Origin: Pseudoxanthomonas sp. F37
Lineage (GTDB): Bacteria; Pseudomonadota; Gammaproteobacteria; Xanthomonadales; Xanthomonadaceae
Length of the DNA: 64,000 nucleotides
NCBI RefSeq assembly: GCF_022965755.1
Contig: NZ_CP095187.1
Coordinates: forward strand, 3,348,001-3,412,000
Direction: 5' to 3'
The translations under genes were made by a program, and so were the position numbers. The notes beneath the pieces are model-generated. The model was not told the DNA's origin and did no database searches. It was given only the letters and a program-made list of their open reading frames with translations. Positions 44,694 to 52,846 of this stretch are shown here, piece by piece (position 1 is the first letter of the stretch; every line of letters begins with the position of its first letter).

Positions 44694-46985
44694 TCAGAAC
44701 GTGTACTCGTAGGTGAAGGAGTACATGCGGCCGCGACCGGCCCAGTAGTTGCGCCAGCCCGGTACCTGCGACCAGGTCAGGATGTACTGCTTGTTGGTGA
44801 GGTTCTCGATGCCCAGCGAGAAGCGTCCCCACTTTTCCACCCGATAGTTGACGCCCAGGTCGAACAGCGTGTAGCCGGTGGTGTGCTCTTCGTAACTGTA
44901 GTCGCGGCCGTCGTATTCCCGCGTGTCGCTGCCGTACAGGTCGCGCGAGAGCAACGTGGTTGACCCCAGCGTCGCGTCGCCGGCATCGGAGAACTTCCAC
45001 CTGACGGACAGCGCGATCTTGTCCGGATTCACGTCCAGCGCGCCCATCGGCTTGGTCAGCGGTCCCGCGCTCCAGCGTCCTTCCGGATCTTCGGTCCAGA
45101 ACGAAGTCTTGCCGCGGATGCGCGAGTACAGGCCGCTGAGCTTCCAGGCCTCGTTGATGGTCCAGTCGCCGGAGAATTCGAAGCCCTTGATCCGCGTGGG
45201 CGCGCGGAACAGCACGTAGTCCTCGGTGATCGGATCGATCACGTACGACGAGCCGAACTTGGAGCGCGAGTCGTAATACGAGGCGCTGAAGGACGTCCTT
45301 TCACCGCGCCAGTTGACGCCGACCTCGCGATTGTCGACCACGACCGCCTTCAGCTCGCGGAACGTCGAATCGACGGTTGCCGGCGGATCGCCGGGGCAGC
45401 CGTCCGGCTTGGTGTCGTCGGGATCGTCCGGGCAGGAGATGTTGCGCAGCGGAATGCCGACGTTGGGCAGGCCGAAGCCTTCGCCGTAGGCGCCGAACAC
45501 GGACCACTGGTCGGTGATGCGCCAGATGGCGCCGAAGTTCACCAGGTTCTCCTGGTAGCTCAGCTTGCCGCCCTGCACGAAGCGGCGGTCCCGATACCAG
45601 GTGGTGGTGTAGTCGTTGACCGACAGTTCGCCGTCTTCTCGACGGAAGCCTCCGCTCAGGGTCACCGGACCGATGTCCCAGCTCAGCTGGGCGTAGGGCG
45701 CGATGCTCTCGTACTCCATCGGCGGCACCCATACGCGGTCGGTCAGCGCCAGGCGCTGGTCCGCCTTGTCGCGTACCCAGTCCACGCCGGTACGCAGTTC
45801 CAGACCGGGCACGCCGAACAGCTCGCCGCGCACCCAGGAAGGACGGAAACCGATCTTGTCGGAATTGATCTCCGACTGGTCCCAGATCGTGCCGTCGGGT
45901 CCGTTCGGCGGGATCAGCGGGTCCTGGCGGTCGCTGCCGTTCTCGGGCGGGTAGCGCATGGCCTGGTCGGCCCAATAGGCGTTGAGGTTCAGCGTGCCGC
46001 CGAAGAAGTCGCCATCGGTGTACTGCAGGTTGACCTGGCGGAAATCGTTGAACTCGGCCTTGGTGCCGAAGATGTGGCCACGCTCGGAGGTGTTCGGGCG
46101 CGGGTCCTCGCACCAGCCCGGCTCGTAGCGGCAGCCGTCGACCTGGATGTAGTTGCCGTTGCCTTCGATCTTGAACTGGCTGTAGCTCAGCTGCAGGCGC
46201 TTTTCCAGGTCCTCGCCGAAATTGACGCCGCCCTTGACGAAGAGGTTGCGCGCCACCGAATCGTTGACCGAACCGCTGGTGTTCATGCCCAGGCGCACGC
46301 CGTCGGCGTCGTAGCCCATGCCGCGGTCGATCTGCGCCACGCCCGCGATCAGGTCGTAGGCGTCCTGCTTGTAAGCGTAGTTCAGGCCCAGCTTCCAGCC
46401 CGCGCTGTCGTCCTTGAACTGGGTGGAATAGCGCGACAGGAAACGGAACTCGCTGCCTTCCTTGGTCGGCACGGCGGAGATGTAGTTGATGATGCCGCCG
46501 GCCGCACCGATGCCCTCGGACGCGGACGGACCGTTGATCACCTCCACGCGGCCCACGATGCCCATGTCGGTGAAGGTCGCGTTGCGGCTGCCGTCGCGCA
46601 GCGGCGAACCCTGCGGCACGCCGTCGAACAGGCGCAGCGCCACGCGGCCGCGCAGGGTTTCGCCGCTGTTGCTCATGGCCTGCGAAGCCTCCGCATAGCC
46701 GGGCACGGTGCGTGCCAGCACGGCGGTGGCATCCTCGGTGACCAGCAACGTGTGGGCGATCTCCTCCTTGCTGACCAGCGATACCGCGCCCGGGATCCTG
46801 TCCACGGCTTTCGGCGCGCGCACGCCGGTGACGATCACCTGGTCCAGGTCGACGGCGTCCTTTGCCCGTTCTTCTTCGGCCGCCGCGTCCTGCGGCGGCA
46901 GCGGGGTGTTCTGTTGGGCCTTGACGCTGGCGCTCACGGCGGCGGCCAGCAGGAAAACGCCGAACGCGGCGGGTACCTGTTTCAT
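44694..46985 (-). CDS. TonB-dependent outer-membrane receptor
   Basis: A 763-residue receptor. Signal peptide MKQVPAAFGVFLLAAAVSA with cleavage near KAQ; plug domain (about 45-165) with VIVTGVRAPKAVDRIPG (TonB-box-like start) and GRVEVINGPSASEGIGAAGGIINYI. A 22-strand barrel follows and ends SFTYEYTF, the C-terminal Phe. It should import a large or scarce substrate across the outer membrane. The frame is open far upstream, but the ATG at 46985 is the natural start. It heads the serine hydrolase-ribokinase-GH operon and its upstream region carries the LysR-type motif. Confidence 0.95.
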   Translation of the reverse strand: MKQVPAAFGVFLLAAAVSASVKAQQNTPLPPQDAAAEEERAKDAVDLDQVIVTGVRAPKAVDRIPGAVSLVSKEEIAHTLLVTEDATAVLARTVPGYAEASQAMSNSGETLRGRVALRLFDGVPQGSPLRDGSRNATFTDMGIVGRVEVINGPSASEGIGAAGGIINYISAVPTKEGSEFRFLSRYSTQFKDDSAGWKLGLNYAYKQDAYDLIAGVAQIDRGMGYDADGVRLGMNTSGSVNDSVARNLFVKGGVNFGEDLEKRLQLSYSQFKIEGNGNYIQVDGCRYEPGWCEDPRPNTSERGHIFGTKAEFNDFRQVNLQYTDGDFFGGTLNLNAYWADQAMRYPPENGSDRQDPLIPPNGPDGTIWDQSEINSDKIGFRPSWVRGELFGVPGLELRTGVDWVRDKADQRLALTDRVWVPPMEYESIAPYAQLSWDIGPVTLSGGFRREDGELSVNDYTTTWYRDRRFVQGGKLSYQENLVNFGAIWRITDQWSVFGAYGEGFGLPNVGIPLRNISCPDDPDDTKPDGCPGDPPATVDSTFRELKAVVVDNREVGVNWRGERTSFSASYYDSRSKFGSSYVIDPITEDYVLFRAPTRIKGFEFSGDWTINEAWKLSGLYSRIRGKTSFWTEDPEGRWSAGPLTKPMGALDVNPDKIALSVRWKFSDAGDATLGSTTLLSRDLYGSDTREYDGRDYSYEEHTTGYTLFDLGVNYRVEKWGRFSLGIENLTNKQYILTWSQVPGWRNYWAGRGRMYSFTYEYTF

Positions 46986-47173
46986 GATCGGTTCTCGGAA
47001 TGCTTCGGTGGACGGTGCGGTCGCGCACCACGCGCCCGCTCCGCTGACAAGGATGTGTATGCGAGATGGCCGCGATGACGGCCGGCGTGCCCAGCGTTCC
47101 TCCCAGACGCTCGAACCCGACGATGGCCACAGCCTAGGCAAGCGCACGTCGCGGAGGAATCGCCCGCGGATAT

Positions 47174-47191
47174 GTTCACAGGCTAGTTTTT
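47174..47191 (-). promoter_or_regulatory. Candidate LysR-type site upstream of the TonB receptor
   Basis: GTTCACAGGCTAGTTTTT on the plus strand matches the 18-base site at 51529-51546 (ATTCAAACGATAGTTTTT) at 14 of 18 positions. It lies about 190 bases before the receptor start and between it and the LysR gene. Both copies precede minus-strand operons. Confidence 0.5.
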
Positions 47192-47227
47192 GTAGCGTGC
47201 ACTGCAACATCGCCACCGCCCGAAGGC

Positions 47228-48103
47228 TCATGCCTGGCCGGTGGCGGCACGGCTCTCCTGCAGCAGCACGGTGACCAGGCGGATGCGCACGGTCGAACGC
47301 GACCACACCATGCCGATCCGGCGCGGCTCGCTGGGCAGCGGCAGCGGAATGCGCACCAGGTCCAGGCCTTCCGGCCAGGGCCGGGCCCAGTCGGGCACCA
47401 GCGAAACGCCCAGGCCGCGGTCCACCATCACCGCGATGGCGTTGAGTCCGTTCAATTCGAAACGCTCGCGCGGCACGATGCCCGCGCGGCGCAGGTAATC
47501 GTCCGCCACCCGCCCGCCCCACTGGTTGCGGTCGTAGCGGATCAGCGGCTCGCTGCGCAGCAGCGCGTGCGGATCGCGCCCGGCCAGGCGCGCCGGCGCG
47601 ATCATCACCAGCGGCTCCTCGCGCAGCAGCTGCCAGTCGCAGGTCTTGGGCAGGTTGTACGGCGCCTGCAGCACCACGGCGGCGTCCAGTTCGCCCGTTT
47701 CGACCGCGCGGTAGAGCTCGGCCGAGTAGCCGGGCCGGATGTAGACGTTGATCTGCGGAAATGCATCCACCATCCGCGCCAGGATGTCCGGCAGCATCCC
47801 GGCCAGCGCGGTGGGGCAGGCGCCCAGGCGGAGCTCGCCGGAGACCTCGCTGTCGTTGGCCACGCTGCGCATGTCGGCCACGTCGCGCAGCAGGTCGCGG
47901 GCGCGCTGCAGGATGCGCGAGCCCTCCTCGGTCAGGCTGACGGTGCGGCCGGCGCGCGCGATCAGCGGCGCGCCGAGTTCGCGTTCCAGCGTGCGGATCT
48001 GCTGCGCCACCGCGGCCGGCGTGATGTTCAGCACGCGCGCGGCCGCGGCCATCGAGCCGCGGTCGGCCACCACCACGAAGGTATTCAGGAACTGGGTATC
48101 CAC
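47228..48103 (-). CDS. LysR family transcriptional regulator
   Basis: A 291-residue regulator. The N-terminal winged helix (1-60) reads FLNTFVVVADRGSMAAAARVLNITPAAVAQQIRTLE. The effector-binding part (about 90-290) has GELRLGACPTALAGMLPDIL and a typical two-lobe layout. It lies between the CitE-symporter operon and the TonB receptor operon, all on one strand. Both flanking promoters carry a similar 18-base motif, so it probably controls both. The inducer is unknown. Confidence 0.93.
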   Translation of the reverse strand: MDTQFLNTFVVVADRGSMAAAARVLNITPAAVAQQIRTLERELGAPLIARAGRTVSLTEEGSRILQRARDLLRDVADMRSVANDSEVSGELRLGACPTALAGMLPDILARMVDAFPQINVYIRPGYSAELYRAVETGELDAAVVLQAPYNLPKTCDWQLLREEPLVMIAPARLAGRDPHALLRSEPLIRYDRNQWGGRVADDYLRRAGIVPRERFELNGLNAIAVMVDRGLGVSLVPDWARPWPEGLDLVRIPLPLPSEPRRIGMVWSRSTVRIRLVTVLLQESRAATGQA

Positions 48104-48173
48104 GCGCCTCCCCTGCCGCCCTCAGGCTACACGAGCCGGCCGGCGGCGACGACAGGACCGATGGCCCATGCGC

Positions 48174-50618
48174 TCACTCCGCCGGGGCCACCGCGTCCTG
48201 GCGGTGGATGGTCAGGCCCTGCAGCGATTGCGCGGGCGGCGGGAACAGCCAGCTGGCGGCATAGCCGATGACGATGCACAGCAGGATGGAGATGCCCAGG
48301 TAGAAGTACGGATGCACCAGCCCCATCGACCACACCAGCAGGGTCAGCGCGATGCTGCCGCCGATGCCGATGGCCACGCCCTGCGCGTTCGCCCGGCGGG
48401 TGAACATGCCCAGCGTGTAGGCGCCGGCGAAGCCGCCGCCCAGCAGGCCCGCCAGTTCGATGGAAACGTCGAACAGGGAATGGATGTCGTAGCGCGACAG
48501 CAGCAGCGCGATGCCGATGCCCGCCAGGCCGACCAGCACGCCCATGATCTCGGCGAACAGCACGCTCTTCTTCGGCGTCGGGTTCCTGGCCAGTTTCTCG
48601 TAGAAATCGACCGAGGCCAGGGTCGACACGCTGTTGATGATGCTGGACAGCGTGGACATGGCGGCGGCGAAGATGCCGGCGATGATCAGGCCGGTGACGC
48701 CCATCGGCAGTTCCGCGGCGATGAACAGCGGGAACGTGGCGTCGATGGGCAGCAACGGATTCATCCGTTCCGGGTGCGACTGGTAGTACACGTACAGCGC
48801 GGTGCCGATGGCGTAGAAGAAGAACCCGCCGGGTATCATGATGGCGGCGAAGGTCCAGATGGAACGGCCGGCCTCCCTGTCGGACTTGGTGGACAGCACC
48901 CGCTGCATCAGCACCTGGTCCTTCGGGAACGTCAGCACCACGTCGAACAGCACCAGGAAGATGAAGCCCCAGACGGTGGCCTTGGTCAGGTCGAAGCTGA
49001 AATCGAACAGCCGGGTCTTGTCCTCGGCCATCGCCACCTGGACGAACTCGGGCATGCCGCCGTTGAGGTGGTAGATGATGAAGCCGATGGCGAAGATCGC
49101 CCCGCCGAACATCACGAAGACCTGTACGAAATCCGTCCAGATGACCGCCTTCATGCCGCCCAGCGTGGTGTAGAGGATGGTGAACACCCCCATGATGAGG
49201 ATGCTCCACACCACGTCGATGCCGGTGATGGTGGCGATGGCCAGCGCCGGCAGGAACAGGATCACGCTCATCCGGCTGCCGATCTGCATGGCGATGCACA
49301 GCGCGCTGGCCAGCATGCGGATGGCCGGATGGAAGCGCTTCTCCAGGTAGGAGAACACCGACATCAGGTCCAGCCGGCGCAGCAGCGGCACGATCCACAC
49401 CGCGACGAACATCAGGCCGAGCACCGCGATCAGGTTGTTGGTGAGGTACTGCCAGTTGGTCTCGAACGCCTTGGCCGGAATGGCGATGAAACTGATGGAA
49501 CTGGTGTTGGTGGCGTACAGGCTGACGCCCGCGGCCCAGAACGGGATGCTGCGTCCGCCGACGAAGAAGTCGGCCGTGGAGGCCCGTTTCTCCTGCAGGT
49601 AGAAGTACAAGCCGATGCCGACCATGGCCGCCAGGTAGACCACGATGACCAGCCAGTCCAGCCACTTGAGCAGGTAGGTGCCGCCGACCAGTGCCACCGT
49701 GCGCAGCGCGCCGGTGCGGGCGTCCACGCCGGCCACGCCATCGCCCCACGCCGTCATCGATGCGGGCAGTCCCCCGGCGGGCGTATCCAGTTCGGCCCAG
49801 GCGCCGGTGATGGTGTGGAAGGTGGCGAGGCGGGCCGCCGCCGGATCGTCGTGGGATTGCAACGCATAGAGCACGTGCGCCTGGCCGACCGCACGCGCCG
49901 GGCCATCCGCGACGAGCTTCCCCGGTACCGGCGGCAACGCGCGCCAGCCGCCGTCGCGCGACCAGCGCCACAGATGATCGGCCGCTTGTCCGGGCACGGT
50001 GACCACCAGTTCGCCGCGCTGCGCGACCAGCGACCCGGGTACGCCCGTACCCGGCCACGAGGGCAATATCTGCCACGGCGCGGTGTCCTCGGCCACCGCG
50101 CGACGCAGGAACAGCACCTGTCCTGCGCCGTCCTGTCCGGACGCATACAGGGTGTCTGCGCTTTCGGCGAGTTCCACGTGCCGCAGTTGTCGTGGAAAAG
50201 GAGGCAGCGCGCGCCAGGCCAGTGTGTCGCCGCTCCGCGATGCGCGCGCCAGGCCGGCGATGTCCGTGCCGTCGCGCGTGCGCTGCAGTCGATAGAGCCG
50301 CCCCTGCGCAGCGTTGCGCCATGCGCCGTCTGCCGCGGCCGCGGGCGGCACCCGCAGCGGATGCCAGCGCGAACTGGAAGGGTCCCACCAGGATGCGCCG
50401 GCGTCGCCCGCGGCCAGCAGCGTTCCCTCCAGTGTGTACAGGCCGCGCACCGGCTCGGGCGGCGCGGGCAGCGTGGAGGTGGTCAGCCGGGTCAGGCTTT
50501 CCGCCATCGCAGGACGGCATGCCATGGCCAGCACGACCAGCACCAGCAGACACACCGCTTCCGACGAGCGCCGCCAACGCCCCCGTACCCAGGTACGACC
50601 CGCTCCGCCGCGCATCAC
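48174..50618 (-). CDS. Kelch-like beta-propeller fused to sodium:solute symporter
   Basis: An 814-residue fusion. After a signal-like helix (about 20-38), residues 40-315 form repeated beta-motifs of the kelch/NanM type (GLYTLEGTLLAAGD, AWRNAAQGRLYRL, WQILPSWPGTG, WRALPPVPGKL, GAWAELDTPAGGLP). From about 320 a symporter of the SSS family begins: WLDWLVIVVYLAAMVGIGLY, STADFFVGGRSIPFW, GGMKAVIWTDFVQ, about 13 helices. The propeller would face the periplasm and may bind or process the sugar before uptake, as with NanM-type epimerases. Its start overlaps the CitE-like gene (ATGA). Related fusions are associated with sugar acids or sialic acids, but the substrate here is unknown. Confidence 0.85.
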   Translation of the reverse strand: MMRGGAGRTWVRGRWRRSSEAVCLLVLVVLAMACRPAMAESLTRLTTSTLPAPPEPVRGLYTLEGTLLAAGDAGASWWDPSSSRWHPLRVPPAAAADGAWRNAAQGRLYRLQRTRDGTDIAGLARASRSGDTLAWRALPPFPRQLRHVELAESADTLYASGQDGAGQVLFLRRAVAEDTAPWQILPSWPGTGVPGSLVAQRGELVVTVPGQAADHLWRWSRDGGWRALPPVPGKLVADGPARAVGQAHVLYALQSHDDPAAARLATFHTITGAWAELDTPAGGLPASMTAWGDGVAGVDARTGALRTVALVGGTYLLKWLDWLVIVVYLAAMVGIGLYFYLQEKRASTADFFVGGRSIPFWAAGVSLYATNTSSISFIAIPAKAFETNWQYLTNNLIAVLGLMFVAVWIVPLLRRLDLMSVFSYLEKRFHPAIRMLASALCIAMQIGSRMSVILFLPALAIATITGIDVVWSILIMGVFTILYTTLGGMKAVIWTDFVQVFVMFGGAIFAIGFIIYHLNGGMPEFVQVAMAEDKTRLFDFSFDLTKATVWGFIFLVLFDVVLTFPKDQVLMQRVLSTKSDREAGRSIWTFAAIMIPGGFFFYAIGTALYVYYQSHPERMNPLLPIDATFPLFIAAELPMGVTGLIIAGIFAAAMSTLSSIINSVSTLASVDFYEKLARNPTPKKSVLFAEIMGVLVGLAGIGIALLLSRYDIHSLFDVSIELAGLLGGGFAGAYTLGMFTRRANAQGVAIGIGGSIALTLLVWSMGLVHPYFYLGISILLCIVIGYAASWLFPPPAQSLQGLTIHRQDAVAPAE

Positions 50619-51472
50619 CGGTGCTCCCGTTCCAGCATGGCCAGGATCGCCCGCGCGCGCGCCAGGAAGGGTGCATCCACCATCCGGCCATCGACGGCGA
50701 ACGCGCTTCCGTCCATCGTCGCCGCGCCGACGATGCGACGGGCCGCTTCGATCTCTTCTTCCGACGGCGAGAATGCGGCGTTGGCCCAGGCCACCTGGCG
50801 CGGATGCACGCAGCTCTTGCCCGCAAAGCCCAGCGCACGCGCCGAATCGGCCTCGGCCATGAAGCCCGCTTCGTCGTGCAGCCCGGGGAATGCGGCGTCG
50901 TAGGCGAACACGCCCGCCTCCGCCGCGGCCATCCGCAGCGCGTACTGCGCGGCGTGCACGTTGCGCAGGTCCGAGCGGCGGATGCCGTGGGGTTCGAACA
51001 GGTCGCCCAGGCCCAGTTGCAGGCCGCGAACGCGCGGATGCGCCCGGGCGATCTGCGCGGCGTGACGCAGAGCGCGCGGTGTCTCGATGTTGACCAGCAG
51101 GCCGACGGCCCGGCGCACCCCCGCCTGCAGCTCGACCGCTTCGATCTCGCCGATCGCCTGGCGGAGCTGTTCCACCGACTCGATCTTGGGCAGGTTCAGC
51201 AGGTCGATATCCAGGGGCAGGACGGCGCGCAGATCGTCCTCCCAGCCGGAGGTGTGCCAGGCGTTCACCCGTACCACGACCTGCTTGTCCGCGGTGCGGT
51301 GCGGTGCGCCGCGCAGGAAGGCGGCGACCTGCGCGCGCGCCTCGCCCTTGTCGCCGCCGGCCACCGCATCTTCCAGGTCGAGGGACAGCATGTCGGTCGC
51401 GCTCGCCAGCGCCTTGGCGAACAACGCGGGCCGGTTCCCGGGGACGAACAGCTTGCTACGCATGGGCGGCAC
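50615..51472 (-). CDS. CitE-like (HpcH/HpaI family) CoA-ester lyase
   Basis: A 285-residue TIM-barrel lyase: MRSKLFVPGNRPALFAKAL, LSLDLEDAV (magnesium ligands), GLLVNIETPRALRHA, LQLGLGDLFEPHGI, and GKSCVHPRQV. The family cleaves malyl-, citramalyl-, beta-methylmalyl- or citryl-CoA to acetyl-CoA or glyoxylate-type products. No citrate lyase partners (CitD, CitF) are nearby, so a citramalyl/malyl-CoA-lyase role is more likely. It is the first gene of a two-gene operon with the symporter fusion, and the only other CoA enzyme here is the CaiB/BaiF protein at 37 kb. Confidence 0.88.
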   Translation of the reverse strand: MPPMRSKLFVPGNRPALFAKALASATDMLSLDLEDAVAGGDKGEARAQVAAFLRGAPHRTADKQVVVRVNAWHTSGWEDDLRAVLPLDIDLLNLPKIESVEQLRQAIGEIEAVELQAGVRRAVGLLVNIETPRALRHAAQIARAHPRVRGLQLGLGDLFEPHGIRRSDLRNVHAAQYALRMAAAEAGVFAYDAAFPGLHDEAGFMAEADSARALGFAGKSCVHPRQVAWANAAFSPSEEEIEAARRIVGAATMDGSAFAVDGRMVDAPFLARARAILAMLEREHR

Positions 51473-51528
51473 TCTTCATGCCGCGCAGTCTGCGGGAATC
51501 GCGCGGAGGGCAAAGCCCGCGCGGGCAT

Positions 51529-51546
51529 ATTCAAACGATAGTTTTT
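51529..51546 (-). promoter_or_regulatory. Candidate LysR-type site upstream of the CitE-like gene
   Basis: ATTCAAACGATAGTTTTT, 57-74 bases before the CitE-like start, closely matches the site at 47174-47191. On the minus strand the core reads AACTATCGTTTGAAT, compatible with a T-N11-A LysR site. Confidence 0.5.
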
Positions 51547-51595
51547 CCTGCGTCCGGAGATGCCGCAACGCAGCATTCCCTGCATTCCGGTGCGA

Positions 51596-52612
51596 TCAGC
51601 GCTTCACGTCCAGGGCGTTTTCGCCCAGCAGGGCGTGTACGTCGGCTGCACCCACCAGATTGAAGTCGCCCGGCAGGGAGTGCTTGAGGCAGGCCGCCGC
51701 CACCCCGAAGTCCAGCGCTGCCTGCGCCGACAGGCCGGCCAGGCCGCCATGCAGCACGCCCGCCGCGAACGCATCGCCGGTGCCGATGCGGTCGACGATC
51801 GGCGAGACGTCCCGCGCCGCCGTGGTGTGCAGCGCGCCATCGCGCAGGGCCGTGATGGCGGAGATGACGTGGTGGTCCACGCTGCGCTGCACGCGCACGG
51901 TGGCCGCCATCTGGCGCAGGTGCGGGAACGCCTGGAACGCCGCGGCCGCGCCGGCAGCGAACCGCTCCTGCGGCGTCGCCTGCGGGAACTCCAGGCCCAG
52001 CACCACCTGCAGGTCGCGGTGGCTGGCGAACAGCAGGTCGGCTTCGGCCATCAGTCCGCGCAGGATCGTGGGCGCGTCGCCGCCCCAGGCTTCCCACAAC
52101 TTCGGCCGGAAGTTGCCGTCGAAGGACACCTTCGTCCCGGCGGCGCGCGCGGCCCTGACCGCCATCAGCACGCCGTCCGCCGCCCTCTGGCCCAGCGCGG
52201 GCGTCACGCCGGAGACATGCAACCAGTCCGCGCCCGCCAGCAGCGCAGGCCAGTCGTGGGTGCCGCCGCCGATGCGCGCGAAAGCCGAGTCCGCGCGGTC
52301 GTAGAGCACCTCGCTCGGTCGCTGGATGGCGCCGGGCGTGAGGAAGTACAGCCCCATGCGTCCCGCGGCCTGCTGCACCGCGCGCGTATCGACACGATGC
52401 CGGCGCAGTTCGCCGAGCGCGGCCTCGCCCAGCGCATTGTCGGCGACCACGCCGACCATGCGCGCGTCATGGCCGAAGCGCGCCAGCGACACGGCCACGT
52501 TCGCTTCCGCGCCCCCGACGTGGACCTCCAGCACCGGCGACTGCAACAGCATCTGGCGGCCAGGCGCGCCCAGCCGCAGCAGCAGCTCACCAAAGCAGAC
52601 GATCGTTCCCAT
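51596..52612 (-). CDS. kdgK: 2-dehydro-3-deoxygluconokinase (KDG kinase)
   Basis: A 338-residue PfkB-family kinase: MGTIVCFGELLLRL at the start, VHVGGAEANVAVSLARFG, VSFDGNFRPKLW, and IGTGDAFAAGVLHGGLAG (anion hole and catalytic Asp). The NFRPKLW pattern and locus fit KDG kinase, which makes 2-keto-3-deoxy-6-phosphogluconate, the last specific step of galacturonate/pectin catabolism. The ATG at 52612 is preceded by GGAGGAGAGGGG. The gene is divergent from the pectin-locus TonB receptor and shares a 234-base intergenic region with it. Confidence 0.9.
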   Translation of the reverse strand: MGTIVCFGELLLRLGAPGRQMLLQSPVLEVHVGGAEANVAVSLARFGHDARMVGVVADNALGEAALGELRRHRVDTRAVQQAAGRMGLYFLTPGAIQRPSEVLYDRADSAFARIGGGTHDWPALLAGADWLHVSGVTPALGQRAADGVLMAVRAARAAGTKVSFDGNFRPKLWEAWGGDAPTILRGLMAEADLLFASHRDLQVVLGLEFPQATPQERFAAGAAAAFQAFPHLRQMAATVRVQRSVDHHVISAITALRDGALHTTAARDVSPIVDRIGTGDAFAAGVLHGGLAGLSAQAALDFGVAAACLKHSLPGDFNLVGAADVHALLGENALDVKR

Positions 52613-52733
52613 TTCCCCTCTCCTCCCGTGCATGGATGCCGCGCGCGCCACTGGCCGGACCTTGTCCATGGGACAAGATAAACCCGCTCATCCGACAGTT
52701 GTTGTTGCAGCGCACACTCTGTTAGCGTTGGTT

Positions 52734-52751
52734 TTGACCATCGGTGTCATT
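52734..52751 (+). promoter_or_regulatory. Candidate LacI-type operator between kdgK and the TonB receptor
   Basis: CGGTGTCATT (52742-52751) is the exact reverse complement of AATGACACCG, found in the site at 57934-57951. The other half is degenerate. LacI-type operators in sugar loci are often CG-centred palindromes of this size. Both sites lie in divergent promoter regions of the same pectin locus. Confidence 0.45.
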
Positions 52752-52846
52752 TTACCAGCCGACACGGTCTGGAAGGGAAGAAACAGCGGTTTTTGCCAAC
52801 AAAACAGTCGCAACACGCGGCCATGGTCCCTTGAGGAGGGGAGAAC

